A DNA stretch of 64,000 bases from Undaria pinnatifida (lineage: Eukaryota > Sar > Phaeophyceae > Laminariales > Alariaceae): contig JABAKD010000004.1 in assembly GCA_012845835.1 (NCBI GenBank), positions 7,753,909 through 7,817,908 on the forward strand, in the 5' to 3' direction. Below are positions 1-11,907 of the stretch, in pieces. The notes beneath the pieces were generated by a model that was not told the DNA's origin, made no database searches, and was given only the letters and a program-made list of their open reading frames with translations. The position numbers and the translations under genes are program-made. Numbering within the stretch: position 1 is the stretch's first letter; every line of letters begins with the position of its first letter.

Positions 1-555
1 AGTGTTTCTTTTTGCTCGTTATTCGTGGGAAAGCTTTACGCCTCAAGGAAGGTCGTAAACCACGCAAGAAGAACGCAGGAATATTAATTACGAATGGTTT
101 CATGTCTCGGAAGTCTGATGCCTATGATATCGGATGATACCGGACGCAGGCTATGGTAGGGTTGCGCATAAGTGTTTCGTGGGGTATTCATTTCAGGAGC
201 TCTTGTAAGGCTCATCCAACAACTTAGGCTTCTCCCGATGAGCAGTCCCATGACCTAGGTATAATATTATTGTACCAGGTACATCAAAATGGCATTCCAA
301 TGATGGTGGGTACCTAGTCCTTCCAGTGAGGAGCGCCGTGAGCCAGTTTTGTCCTTGCCCTAAAGTGCTACCCCGATCGTATCACGCAACTTCGTTTCCC
401 CAGACTGTTTTATTATAGATGCCGTTCCGATGTAAATCGAATATCCTTCCATAAAAAAAGCAGTACATGGTATTTATGACCTTCTGCCAACTGTTTCCCA
501 ATTTCCCTTCCCCACACCTTCCTTCTCATTTTATTTTGCCCATATTATTGATGTT
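1..555. other. No gene recognised
   Basis: I see no convincing reading frame, RNA gene or repeat unit in this stretch. Confidence 0.5.
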
Positions 556-559
556 CTCT

Positions 560-890
560 GTGGCCGAGTGTCCAGGTGTGTCAGTCCGTCCATCCGTCCG
601 TCCATCCGTTGGAATAGCCACAAGATTACTCACTGCAAAGGCTTTCACATAATGAATATAAGACGTATGTAAGCAACGGCTGAAACATTTTTGACGACCA
701 CAACCCGGGGACACGAAACAAAGATCCCCGTTTGTCAAACAGCAGAAGAATGAACACCCAGCAGCACAAGAATCAACCACCGAAACCCACAGCATTGATT
801 GATGACAGAGCCCCACTTAGCTACAACATGGTGAGCCCAGGGAGACAAGAGCCAAACATCACACAAGTACTTCTTCCTGTGGACAGTGAA
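560..890 (+). repeat. Dispersed ~300-bp repeat, copy 1 of 3
   Basis: This copy begins near a GTCCGTCC/GTCCATCC tetranucleotide run and contains the landmarks CTCACTGCAAAGG, CACAACCCGGGGA, AACACCCAGCAGCACAAG and ACAACATGGTGAGCCCAG. The same landmarks recur in the same order at 2203-2512 and, more diverged, at 2533-2830. Small frames inside it are by-products of the repeat and are not called as genes. It flanks a retrotransposon protease fragment, so it may be a terminal-repeat remnant, but no TG...CA ends or primer-binding site were identified. Confidence 0.75.
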
Positions 891-1013
891 GCAACAGAGA
901 GTGTAGTGTTGGTGGTAAGATACGACGGCTGATCTTCTTGGTAGTGATTGGCTGCTGCGGATCTGATGTGACGTGTGAACGTTGTTTAGACATAAAGGCG
1001 ATAGGGGTTTCCA

Positions 1014-1095
1014 CTTTTCAAAAATATTCTAAGGACGTCAGCTGTGAGTTCGACGAATTTAGGGCCAATACTCATTTTTGCAAGCTGCGTTGTTG
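1014..1095 (+). repeat. Dispersed 'GACGTCAGCTGTGAG' element
   Basis: A ~75-bp block with AAGGACGTCAGCTGTGAG, TTCGACGAATTTAGGG and CTCATTTTTGCAAGCTGC. Close relatives lie at 16078-16145 and 37367-37445. A more diverged form begins the ~215-bp repeat pair at 24944 and 31768. It is probably the end of a mobile element; the family is not identified. Confidence 0.6.
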
Positions 1096-1304
1096 GTTCT
1101 TGTAGTATACTATGTGTGTGAGGTTTTTCTATTTATCCTCTTCTGGATTCTGGTATGGGGATTCGCGCATGAAGTTAAGATCGCTTGTTTTCCTGTGTTC
1201 TGGAGCTAATACAACAACTTCTCTCTATTTTAGCACCTAAATGGTGCTGACCAGCCCCCCTTTAGCCAAGGGGGGACAACCTCTGATCCAGACTCTGCCT
1301 AGGC

Positions 1305-2261
1305 ATGTCAATAGTTATCGATAGTTCTGGTGAACACACTGAAGTTAGCTATGAACTGATCAGTAAAGATCGAAGCAGCAGCAACGACAACCGCAGCACC
1401 CGCCGCAGCAGCAGCGCTTCTCGGCGCATCAACCCGGCTTGTCGCCTTCTTTTGGGGCGGGGGAGGGTCACGGGGGGTGTTTTCCATCAGCGCCACGTTG
1501 ACGGTCGTGCGTTTTTTTCTGGTGACACCGAGCCAGCGGGCGCAGGCAGAGCGACCGAGGTTTTGCCTTCGCACCCGTTCCCGTCTTCGGCTACTGCCCC
1601 GGCGTCGATAAATGCGCCGGCGGCTGACGGGCCTGGGGAATCGGGGCCGTACGCACCAGCGTTCCGAGGCGTGCTGCCCGGTGGTATGTTTGGGTTTAGT
1701 GCCGAAGGCGTGGCCGTCGACGAGCGCGAAAAATGGTGTCAAGTTAGCTTATCCGTGCCTGGGGCGGCTGATATGACGGCTGTTGATGCTGTTGCCATAC
1801 TCGACTCGGGGTCTGGTATCACGACCATGTCTGCTGGGATTGCGAACAAGTTACAAGCGGCATTTCCTGGTGTGCGAGTTCTGGGGGGCATGGCGCACCC
1901 GGAGAAGCTCAAGATGGCGGATGGCCGAGTGCTCGTGGTCCAGAAGAGAACATGCCCGGTGCGGATTGCTCTGCACACCAGCTGGGGTTTGGTCACTATG
2001 GAGCCGTTTTCTTTTGCAGCCAAGCCGGGCGACGACGATGTTGTCATTCCTGACAACCGAACTTTGAAGCTGCTGGGCATCGATGTCTATGGCAGCTTGG
2101 GGGCGCGCGCGCGGAAACACGCCGCCCTCACCGGTGTCGACACCGCAGCGTTCTGGCCTAGGCGTGTCTGTATTCCCCAGACTATAATTGAAGTACTCTT
2201 GTGGCCGAAAGTCCTGGTCAGTCAGTCCGGCCGTCCGTCCATTCGAACGAAAACTAGGTAA
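1305..2261 (+). pseudogene. Retrotransposon-type aspartic protease fragment
   Basis: The frame is 318 codons from ATG at 1305. The C-terminal half reads as a retropepsin-like domain. An active-site loop L-D-S-G-S-G with D at residue ~167 is followed by I-T-T-M-S. About 90 residues later comes a hydrophobic segment V-V-I-P-D-N then L-L-G-I-D-V, equivalent to the second conserved I/L-L-G block of Gag-Pol proteases. Retroelement proteases act as dimers to process the Gag-Pol polyprotein. Most family members carry D-T/S-G, so the DSG here is compatible with activity. The N-terminal 130 residues are Ala/Pro/Arg-rich and unassigned. No reverse transcriptase, RNase H or integrase follows. Protease similarity ends near 2150 and the frame then runs into a dispersed repeat and stops at a TAA. 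I read it as a truncated retroelement relic rather than a host gene. Confidence 0.65.
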
Positions 2262-2512
2262 CTCACTGCAAAGCCTTCAACATAATGAACTGAACGCGAA
2301 AGCATCAGCAAGTTGTCATTTTTGATGGCCACAACCCGGGGAAACGAAAAAATACCCCCGCTTGGTCAAACGGCAAAAGAACGAACACCCAGCAGCACAA
2401 GAATCAACAACCAAAAACCACAGCATTGATGACCCGAGAGCCCTACTTCGCTGCAACATGGTGAACCCAGTGAGACGGAACAAAACTACTGCTAAAAAGT
2501 TATTACTTCCCC
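2203..2512 (+). repeat. Dispersed ~300-bp repeat, copy 2 of 3
   Basis: Shares CTCACTGCAAAG, CACAACCCGGGGAAACG, AACACCCAGCAGCACAAG and ACATGGTGAACCCAGTGAGAC with copy 1. It starts immediately downstream of the protease fragment and contributes the last ~35 codons of that frame. Confidence 0.75.
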
Positions 2513-2532
2513 AGGCTATATTGAAGCTCCCT

Positions 2533-2830
2533 GTTGCCCAAAGGCCAAGTGTGTCAGTCCGTCCGTCTCATTGGTCACCGGAATAAACACTGAAAATACG
2601 TTAATTTAATCAAGTGAAGACGTACGTGGTATACATCAAGTATCAGCCTTGACAATCACAATCCAGGGACACGAAACTGCTGTCCCGTCTAAGCAGCAGA
2701 AGAACGAACATGCAGGCATCAAAATGTACAAGAAAAAATACAAAAATCAGCATAGATGCCCCGAGAGCCCAACTCGCCGCAGCATGGTGAACCCAGGGAG
2801 ACGGATACGAAAATACTTGGGCAATTAGAA
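2533..2830 (+). repeat. Dispersed ~300-bp repeat, copy 3 of 3
   Basis: Directly follows copy 2. It keeps AAGTGTGTCAGTCCGTCCG, CAGGGACACGAAAC, CAGCAGAAGAACGAACA and ATGGTGAACCCAGGGAGACG but has several insertions and deletions. Tandem placement with copy 2 suggests local duplication followed by divergence. Confidence 0.65.
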
Positions 2831-5800
2831 GACCTATTAATTACCACGCTCGCCTTGCATCCTGGGCCCCGAAGGTTTTATCAACACTCTGAATTCAGGG
2901 GGGCACAGCGAAAACAAAAGTAGTGTATACGGTACGAATACCACTGGTTTGTATTACCCCGCTTGCCTTGAATACAGTATACACATACTCGTACGCCTGG
3001 GTATAAGGGCAAGATGCAAGATGGGACGGTTTGGGCATTTTTTATATCTTCGTTGCTGACAACGGAGCGGTAACTAACAGCGTGTAAAAAAGAGGCAAAT
3101 TGCGTCGTCTCGCACACCACGCACACAAAGCCAATTTTTTTGCTCACTTCTGGTTGCATTTCTCCTTCGCCGCCACCGCATGCCTCGCCGTACGGAGCAT
3201 TCACAAGAATCCTGCTGCTGACTGTTCCGTTGTTGTTCTCCTTCGTCAGAACCAAGAGAGCGTAAGGACAGATATTCCGAAGAAAGCGTGTGCCACTACT
3301 GGTGTGGTCTCTGCCACGGAGATTCGATTTACATCACTCTTGTTACTCAGCGCGCATACATATGCGGCACACGCATATTAAGAAACGAGACAATTCCAAG
3401 AATTTAATTCGCTGCCGATGCAGACAGCATAAGAGAGAAGGGGGCCCGTTGTACAACGCACAATACTCGGCAAGTTGCGCGTACAGCACAGACCTGGTAC
3501 AAGCGCAAGAAACCCTACTTCTCGCTTGGGCCTGTTGTTCGCCGCCGCTTACAACGTCAGTGTGTGCGGTAGATACACAAAACGCGTAATGCTCCGCATG
3601 TCATGCGTACAGCACGTCGCACAACATGCGCAAAAACATGTTTTGTTCTCGGCCATGGTTGTTCTTCGCCATCTTGACATTGGCACATGGCATGTATGCG
3701 ATGCTCTGACTAGCCCTCGATGGGGACTTGCGTTGGTGGATATTCGCAAATGTTGTCAACCCAACTTATAGCAACAATAATTCGCCAGCCGGTTCTTCTT
3801 CGGCTTGTTCTTTTTGGTAGATTTTTTCGAGTCACGGGGCGGGACATGGAGATTCGGACATGCAAGGTTGGAAAGAACCCCTCTTTTCTTGCCTCAATCG
3901 TAGCTTAGAAACATGAACATACAACACGCATTGCCCCACACACCGCGCATACACAGAAGAACAACACTAGACCCTTTCCCTCCGCGATAATGCTGGCCGC
4001 TTGCAACCAGGCAACGCTTAAGAACGGGGGGTTAGCTATATATATATATATATATTAATAATGTCCCCGCAACCTCCCTAATGGCTACGGAAGTCTGTCT
4101 ATTGTCCCGCTTTTCTTCCACCGGTCCTCGTGGTACTGACATTGGCAGTGTTGCCATGGCTGGGATCTGGACGGGGGCGATGCGCGGGCATACCGTGAAG
4201 CCATCTTACGTGGTGGGATCTAAGACGTTATTTCCCCCTCCCCCCCCTCTCGTCATCCATCTATGTACCTGACGAACCATATAAAAATAAGCCACGTATA
4301 CGAGTACTCATATAAAACAAAAAAAACTTTTCTCGTTTGCAACCCTTTTCCCTCACGCGGGTGATGATAACGAAAGGTAAGAATAAATAAAATGCTGTAA
4401 CCTATCTACGAGTATCTCACCGGTGGCCAAAGTAAGTGCTGAGCCCCTTACCCCCAAGAACGAAAACACCTCGCGTAGCTTCCTTTTCCGGTCTCGTTGA
4501 GAACCAAAAAACAAAAAGATAGTCTAGACTACTATATAGTACCGTAACCTATCTCGGGCTCTCAAAGTGTGCTGGGCCCCCTCCTTACACACGCTGTATT
4601 CTACAAGGGTCACCTCTCCCGCGCCCCCCGCTCTTCAACAGAAAAAATCCTTCAACATCAGTATTACTGCATCTGCAGCAAAAAAATAATACTAGACAGG
4701 TTCGCTAATTTCCGGACGGACATACACATATTTTCTCAACGTGCCTCAAGCCTACGCGCAATTGTTCGTCTGAGGCGGTGAGTGGGGACGAGGGGGGGGC
4801 TCAAAAACAAGACGGACACGTACATTATCATTCGCGGTGTCTATCTTCGGCATACATTTTAGTGCGATATAAGACATATTGCACTGGTACCGCACACCTG
4901 GCATTGATCCATACCGTATGGTACACCCCACTCGCATGGTACACAAACCCACACCTGTGCCATATGGACCGAGTGGTTACTACTGTCGAGCGAAGATGTC
5001 AAGAGACGGCACTTTAATCCCTTGACCGACGGACGGCAATTTTCCAACAATTTACCTCGACTGACGTCAAACTACCAGGTTTTAGTGTGGAAGGACCGTT
5101 TTGACACCCTTGACTGACCGCTGGACGTTTTCCCTTGACTGACCGTCTCCTGACATCCTTGCTTGTCTGGGGGACGTAACCGCAACTTTAACTCCATAGT
5201 ATGGACCGCTCGCATGAGTGGTTTCGAACCCTGCTCGAAAAACAACGTCACCACACACTACCATATCACGCGACAAACAGACCAGCTCACCGTTCGTAGC
5301 TCGAGTTAGCTCTTTGCGAGGGCAGCTCACCCGTGAGATATAGGACGTTGCTTATCTGCACTTGTTTCCAACGCGTAAGCTATAGAAAATAGCTCATTTG
5401 CACACGTTTGGCCAGGGTCGCCGAAGCGTAACGAAAAATCTCATAATGGCTACGGCGCAGATCGCGAAAGAAAAGAAAAGCAGAAGCTTAGGAGCGCAAT
5501 AAAAGGGTAGGCCAAGCGAAAAGCGATCCACCCCCCTATTGTGGCGTAGTCTTGGGCAGCTATAATTTTGCTGCGAAGGTTGTAGATATGCACTAGGTTT
5601 CGACTCAGGCGGTGCGGGGTCACCTACAAAAAAAAGCAAGGACAAAAAACAGGTATGTATGTTGTGTCATTGGCCTATACGCTACGGTTTCGACTCAGGG
5701 GGTCGCCGACAACCAAAACAAAACAATACATTCGGTACATGCACGGTGCGTTACCAATACATAAGAGTATACACATATTTATGCCGTGTAAAATAAAGAC

Positions 5801-6265
5801 GGGGGGGGGGGGGTAATGCGAGCGCAATGACTGTGCCACGCGTGCCGGATCAGCAGCCAGCAACACCGACAACGGCAGCAGCAATACTCGCGGACGACCC
5901 CCCCCCCATCCCCCCCTCCACCTCTTTAACTCCCTTCCCACGCCCCTTTCCATCTCGGGGGTTTCTCAAGGTTCAAAGCAGAGAGGGGCAGTAATGTATC
6001 AATAATCTTCCCCTCCCCCTCCCCCGAGTTCCCTCCCCCTAAAAGCAAATGAGAGAGAACGCGCATACATGTATCGAACGTCTTCCTCTATCCCTCCCCC
6101 CCCCCGTACATACCGCCTGCCCTCCCCTCCCTCTGTTATTTTCCCAACAGGCTTACGTCAAGCTACGCCTATGTGCGTGCCTCGTCAATCTCACCGTACA
6201 TGATATATGTCCAACAAACATCAAGCAGGTCCTTATCGATCGTCCGCGTGTTTGCACAAATCAAA
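2831..6265. other. Intergenic, no gene recognised
   Basis: Only short frames without recognisable domains. Visible simple features are an (AT)n run at 4037-4055, a G-tract near 5801-5813 and pyrimidine-rich DNA at 5900-6130. The CTTGACTGACCG motif repeats at ~5020-5150. Confidence 0.5.
4037..4055. repeat. (AT)n microsatellite
   Basis: Uninterrupted alternating TA of about nine units; no gene is adjacent. Confidence 0.9.
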
Positions 6266-6355
6266 CCAAACCAAAGTAAAAGCAAACCACTCCAAACTAA
6301 CCAAACCAAACCAAAATAAACCGTACCAAAAACAACCAAACCAACCAAACCAAAT
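6266..6355 (+). repeat. (CCAAA)-type simple repeat
   Basis: Imperfect run of AACCAAACC/CCAAACCAA units. Similar GGTTG/GTTGGG-type runs occur on the opposite strand sense at 7680-7755, and AACCCAACC at 17600-17645. Confidence 0.75.
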
Positions 6356-6649
6356 AATTTCCGAAGAGAGCACACACATCACACGTGGTATTTCCATCAT
6401 ATCACAACGATTAACCCCCCCCCCCTCCCCCCCCTCAACCCCAACCCACGCCTAGCAACACCTCAACAATAAAGCCGCACCATAAGTAGGGGATGGTGCA
6501 AGCACATCCCCTGCCAATCAGCACGCCAAATCATATCAAAACCCAAGTTAGGGTACTGCCATTTCTTAGCATCAGAGTTGGTACCGTAGTAACTACTTCG
6601 AAGTATAAGGTATTCAGCACAGATGCATAAAAGGGCTTGGAGGCACTAT

Positions 6650-7560
6650 CTCCGCTTACTCAGCATTAGAGAGGGCGAAACTCGAGCACGCACGGACACC
6701 CTCCCCGCTAGCATCAAAGAGAGCAATCAACTACATGCATGAACAACTCGACATCAGAGGGAAAACAAATATGGGGCGCACCAGTACCATCCCCGTCAAC
6801 ACCGAAGGAGGCGATGCGTCCCGCCCCTACTACACAGTATCAGAGAGGGCAAAGAGCGGGGACGCACGGGAACATCCCCGATAGCATCGCCTCTATTACT
6901 CAGAGTCAGAAGGGGAACAAAATCGGACACACACGACAAACATCCCCACTAGCATAGAAGGAGGTCATGCTGCGCGCTCCTACAATATTACTCTGCACCA
7001 GAGGGGGCCAAAAGCGGGGACGCGCGGCCAGCGTCCCCTCTAGCTCCAGAGAGAGTACTCTACAACATATTTCATTAATTTGTGAGCATCAGAGGGGGGA
7101 AAAGGCGGGAACACACGTTCACCATCCCCGTTGTCCTAAAAGAAGGCCATTATTCCAGTCCCTAGCACTCAGCAACGGATATTGGGAAAAACCGGGGACG
7201 CACGTTCAGCATCCCCGCTTATTACTCAGCATACTCAGCATCAGAGAGCGAAAAAATCGGCGATGCACGTTCAGCATCTCCACCTATTACTCAGCATCAG
7301 AGGGGGCAAAAAGCGGGGACACACGGTCAGCATCCCCGCTAGGATCGAAGGAGGCGAAGCGCCGGGGCCTTCCAGATACATGGCAGGGGTTCGACGTTGT
7401 CGTGATGCAATAGCAATCACTCAGCACTAGAGAGGGCAAATAGTGGGGACGCAAGGTCAGCATCCCCGGCCGCAAAATTGCAATCATTACTCGGCATCAG
7501 ATGGGGCGAACAGCGGGGAAGCACGGGCAGCATCCCCGGCAGGGTCGAAGGAGGTGGTGC
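6650..7560 (+). repeat. Degenerate minisatellite with CAGCATCCCCG core
   Basis: About a dozen imperfect units. Each runs ACTCAGCATCAGAGGGGG, then a purine segment, then GCGGGGACGCACG, then TCAGCATCCCCGCT, with spacers such as GAAGGAGGCGATGC. Unit length is roughly 50-60 bp where units abut but spacers vary. The pair GCGGGGA...TCCCCGC makes each unit able to form a short stem. The open frames at 6739-7430 arise from this repeat and are not called. Confidence 0.75.
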
Positions 7561-9185
7561 TTCCGGCCCCTCCGGCCCCTCCTGCCCCTCCGGTGGCGGG
7601 ACAGGGGCTCGAGGTGGTCGTGGCGCAGATGCCGAACACTTCCAAAGCAGACCGTTTCCTGCCAACAAGTAACGGTGGGGGTTGGTGTTGGTGTTGGTGG
7701 TGTCGGGTTGGTTAGGTTTGGTTCGGTTGGGTTGAGTTGAGTTGGGTTGGGGTGCTTCAAGTCCAGACCATTTCCTGCAAAAAAAAAAACGCTGGGGGCT
7801 GGACAGGGTGAGGCGTGGGTTGGGTTGCGCTGGGTGGAGGTGGGTTCGGGTATAATGGGGGTGGGACGCGCGGTGGGGTGGGTCGTAGATCGTTTCCTGC
7901 AAAAATATACCGGCGGGGAGGGGGGGTGGGGCGGAATGTGGGTAGAGGTTTATTGGGGTAGGGTGCGCATTATGACAACTTACTACTATGCTCGTACTCT
8001 TCTGGCAAACAATACTGTAGCATTGCTGAAAAATGACCATCGTGCGGCCGTTTATAGGCCCCGAACAGAGGGAGCACAAACATTGGGACTCGCAGTTACC
8101 GATATATATATACGAGGTATGTGTGCATATCATCAACAGTTGAGAGGCAAAATAAACGTCAACCAACTGACCCAGTTTCAACACATTAACTACCACAAGT
8201 CGAGCCACACAAAACACGCCCGCCAGACGCAACGACACAGAACCCCGCCAATATCCGCGCGCGCAACAAAGGATAATACCTAGCCAAACTAAAGACTAGT
8301 CGGCGACCTATATGATTGTCCGCCAACTCACAATCCCACGAAATAAGGTGTTGTCAGTTTGCTGCCGAACGAGAAGCATGCGAAAAAGACGAGGGAGGGA
8401 GGGAGGGAGGGAGGGGGAGGGGGAGGGGCGGGAGAGCGGGGGTGTAGGAGGGCGATGTTCAGAGGGGAGGGGGGGGGGGGGGGAGCTCGCGCTGATAATT
8501 AATAATCGAATTTGTGATGTATTTGTAGTAAATCAGATGGCATTGGGAACAAAAACAGAAAGCCAGAACCCCCCCCGAAAAAGCGAACACACGGCTCGTA
8601 GGTTCCTAAAGAGATACACATGAACTACGGTAACAAAGCAAAAAAAAGAGAGACGCCAGCAAAAACCGCTCCCCTTCACTGGGAGCGAAAACCACAAAGG
8701 GTAAAACGAACAAACCCAAGAAACACATTAGTAAATGATTGAAAAGGAGAGGTGCAAAGGCTACAGAACCCCCCCCCCCAAGAATATCACGAGTAACAAC
8801 AAAACCAAACGAAAAAAAAACAAGAAAAAGAGAAATAGCAACAAACAAACTTAATACTTCGAAGTAGAGCGATACCTCGTGTGCATACAATATACGCTAT
8901 GCACTGGTACATTCTGGAAGGGCGAACTGTAACTGAACGATCGTACAAGTACGAGTTAATTGTGGTCAAATAATTGCACGAGCTGGTCAGGTTCAGAGTC
9001 AAACGCTACAGCTGAATCAGTTTTGCCAGCTTAGTTTCGCAAAGTTCGACATGAAAATTTGCATGGAGACATGAAAGGAGTTGACTCAAAATATCAGGCG
9101 CTGACAAAAAAAAAACCACCAAGAAAAAAAACTATGGCCATTTCCCCACAAATCCCAAAACAAAAACTTGCCGAAACATCCCTTA
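7561..9185. other. Low-complexity intergenic DNA
   Basis: Contains GGTTG-type repeats (7680-7755), three recurrences of the motif CGTTTCCTGC/CATTTCCTGC (7645, 7769, 7893), a GAGG run at 8390-8425 and a poly-G near 8469-8483. The 273-codon minus-strand frame over 7417-8238 is built from these and lacks domain-like sequence. Confidence 0.5.
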
Positions 9186-9189
9186 ACCC

Positions 9190-9850
9190 CTTCACAACTG
9201 GAACCCCTTTTTGGGGACACTTTTATTTGAATTTAGTATAGGGAGGGATTTGGGGGCTCTAAAGGGGTTAACAGCTTTACAACTGGAAACCCTTTTTGGG
9301 GACAAATTTACTTGAATTTCGTATAGGGAGGGATTTGGGGGCTCTATAGGGGTCAACGCCTTCACTACTGGAAACCCTTTTTGGGGACAAATTTACATGA
9401 GGTTAGTATAGGGAGGGATTTTCGGGGCTCTGAAGGGGTCAGCACCTTCACTACTGGAAACCCTTTTCGGGGGACAAATTTACTTGAAGTTAGTATAGGG
9501 AGGGGTTTGGCGGGCTCTACAGCCTTCACTACTGAAAACCCTTTGAGGGGGACAAATTTACTTGAATTTAGCATAGGGAGGGAGTTGGGGGCTCTAAAGG
9601 GGTCAACGCCTTCACTACTGGAAACCCTTTTTGGGAGACATATTTACTCCAAGTTTGTATAGGGAGGGATTTGGGGGCTCTACAGCCTTCACTACTGGAA
9701 ACCCTTTTTGGGGATAAAATTACATGAAGTTAGTATCGGGAGGGATTTGGGGGCTCTACAGCCTTCACTACTGGAAACCCTTTTTTTGAGACAGATTTAC
9801 GTGAATTTAGTATAGGGAGGGATTTGGGGGTTCTAAAGGGGTTAAAGTAA
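9190..9850 (+). repeat. Eight-unit tandem array, 76-86-bp monomer
   Basis: Units begin CTTCACTACTGGAAACCC at about 9190, 9275, 9360, 9446, 9524, 9610, 9687 and 9763. Each continues with GGGGACAAATTTACTTGAA, TTAGTATAGGGAGGGATTTG and GGGGCTCTA. Unit length is either ~86 bp or ~77 bp depending on whether an AAAGGGGTCAACG segment is present. Single or paired monomers in the opposite orientation occur at 12312-12400, 12677-12866, 24606-24785, 30833-30921 and 32974-33062. Confidence 0.9.
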
Positions 9851-11220
9851 ACGCTTTCCTTTTTTTTGGGGGGGGGTCAGGGCCTGAGGTCCCAGCACAA
9901 AGCGCTTCGAATCACGAGCCTTCCTTTAGAAAACAAATCGACAAATTGAGCTGTGAAAATAGACTTTCGACTTTTTTTATGAAACGACGGGCAGGGTTAG
10001 AGGGAAAACATAGGCATAAGTTTACGAAACGTAGAGTGTACAACAAAGTAGATCCCGAATCGATCCTAAGCATCGTTCCTGTCCCCGATAGCTCCGGGAT
10101 TCGACGTCTTAGTGGGCCGCGGGGGCTCTGGCTCCGAAGACACGGGCTTCCTAGAGGGCATGCCCTATCTGTGCGATGGACGTGATGCTGTCCAAGACAT
10201 GGGCTTCCTAGACGGCATGCCCTATCTGTGCGATGGACATGATGCTGTGGCTGCAATTTTGTTGAAAATATGCCTGATTTTGCGTAATCTCGCCGTATTT
10301 CTTAAAATAACGGGTTCAAAAAACATTTTTCTTCACGTTGCAAATTGCTTGATTGATGGATAGGATTCAGGAGAAGGGCCGGAATGCACCTGTTCGGGCT
10401 GATATTAACTGTGCAGCTGCGCGTTGATTGGCTGATCAAGATATGCGCAGTATGGCCCCAATTCATCACCACTCAAGAGATAAGGCTTGTTGAGTGAATC
10501 TCAGCCTTACAACCGGACCAGCTTGTAAAAAGCACGAGTGAACTGTAGTCAAATAAACGTGTATGTCAGCTTTACAGCAGGACCAGCTCGAAAGAGCACG
10601 TGTGAACTGATCAAAAAAAAGTGTACCCGGTAAGCACGGGTGAACTGAACTAAACAAAGGGTACAAGCGCCAGTACAGAACATACGTAAAGTAGTACGAC
10701 TTACCCTGACCATGGCGAGACAGCGCCAGGGGCCGCCCGACCAGTTTTCACCGTGACTTTCGGAGGCGTTAATCCCCTGCCCAGCAAGCTTGTTCTCCGG
10801 GCGGACGCCGACAAAGAAAAAAAGCCGCCACCGCCGCCGCCGCTCTCCACCAGCATCTTGGACACGCCCCGATCACGTTTCTCCGTCGAAGCCTTGACAC
10901 ACAACCCGCATCACATTTTAACGCACACGCACAGTCAGTAGATGCCCTTCTATAGTGCTGGATGTAGTGCCGGTTGCCCGCTACAATGCCTGTGAAATCG
11001 TTTGGCACAGATGAAAACAACCGGTAGCGCCGGTGTACGGAATAGTGCCGGTTGCCGCTCTAGTGCCCGTATTTTCCGGCACGCACAAACCGACACTATG
11101 GAGGGACCACTACCGCGCTCAGCTCATCAAACCACGTCATACGTCGGCCGCGCATATTTCATGCAACATGTTCTTCTCAACCATCCAGGAAGTCTGGGAG
11201 TGGGGGGGGGGATGGGGGAG
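9851..11220. other. Intergenic with short local repeats
   Basis: No gene recognised. Around 10475-10660 a unit with CAGCxTTACA, GGACCAGCT and AGCACGxGTGAACTG recurs three times. Around 10950-11080 AGTGCCGGTTGCC-type segments recur; these also occur near 18390-18460 and 30760-30960. Confidence 0.5.
10139..10250 (+). repeat. 57-bp direct duplication
   Basis: Two adjacent copies (10139-10195 and 10196-10250) of GACAxGGGCTTCCTAGA, GGCATGCCCTATCTG and TGCGATGGACxTGATGCTG differ at only a few bases. The 57-bp length keeps the plus frame open, giving a repeated G-F-L-x-G-M-P-Y-L-C-D-G peptide, but no gene context supports translation. Confidence 0.85.
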
Positions 11221-11227
11221 GTACTCG

Positions 11228-11420
11228 GTTTATGCATGGCTGTAGTCGTATGACGATGGGCCCTCGCATCCCCACTATGCCGGGACGGATCAGGTAGGGC
11301 TTTCACCAACCAAGCAGACAACGCTTACACCAGTTTGTGCATGGCCGTAGTCGTATGACCACAGACCCTCGCATCCCTGCTATGCCGGGACGGAGCACGT
11401 CGGGTTTTCACCAACCAGGC
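11228..11420 (+). repeat. Dispersed 'GTAGTCGTATGA' element, two direct copies
   Basis: Two ~85-bp copies read TGCATGGCTGTAGTCGTATG, CCCTCGCATCCCxxCTATG, CCGGGACGGA and TTTCACCAACCA. The same element occurs twice inverted at 11908-12110 and once at 30022-30100. Confidence 0.75.
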
Positions 11421-11452
11421 AGATCACCAACCAGCGGGGCGGGGGGGGGGGG

Positions 11453-11655
11453 GGGTACTCATCTGCTGCTTGCCTTGTAATAGTCATTTGGCCATGACCA
11501 CGCATGCCTTTCGAGACGGATTGCCGTTCCTACGCCTAGCAGAGACACCTCCAATATTTGGGCGCTTAGTACGGTTCTTTCATAGTTTGCATCATTTTTG
11601 TTAGCTTATCTTGTCTCGTTTCTCTTTGGCCGTCTGTGGCTACCATCTGCCTCCG
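11453..11655 (+). repeat. G-tract-anchored ~200-bp dispersed element
   Basis: Begins GTACTCATCTGCTGCTTGCC directly after a 15-G run. It continues with CATGACCACGCATGCCTTTC, GAGACGG, CCGTTCCTAC, GAGACACCTCCAA and GCGCTTAG, and ends near GGCCGTCTGTGGCTACCATC. Full-length or truncated relatives occur at 22012-22210, 27918-28010, 28015-28110, 29708-29905, 29916-29985 and inverted at 30487-30585. Size and dispersion suggest a short non-autonomous element. No protein is encoded. Confidence 0.75.
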
Positions 11656-11907
11656 AGGATGGCGATCAAGGGGGCGGGGTGATAGCAAAGGACAAGGACA
11701 GGCTTTCACAAATTGACGCAATAGGCTCCAGTAAACGGGCACAGCTATTTTTCAGATGACGACGTTGTGCTAGAGGCACCCTCTGTTACTACACTTCGGA
11801 TGCCCCGTTTACTACGCCAAAACATGTAGCATATACAGTAGAAACGAAAGGCCTTTCATTTTCACCCCCCCCACGGCGCTTCGCGTTTGGTGCAAGCAAT
11901 GTCTGCT

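Noticed and set aside
5200..5330. B-box-like GGGTTCGAAACC on the minus strand, considered as a tRNA
   Set aside because: No A-box at tRNA spacing and no cloverleaf could be drawn.
7680..7760. GGTTG-type repeats considered as telomeric
   Set aside because: Irregular units that do not match TTAGGG or TTTAGGG arrays, and they are short.
7417..8238. A 273-codon minus-strand frame
   Set aside because: It crosses the minisatellite and GGTTG repeats; composition is Pro/Asn-rich low complexity with no motif.
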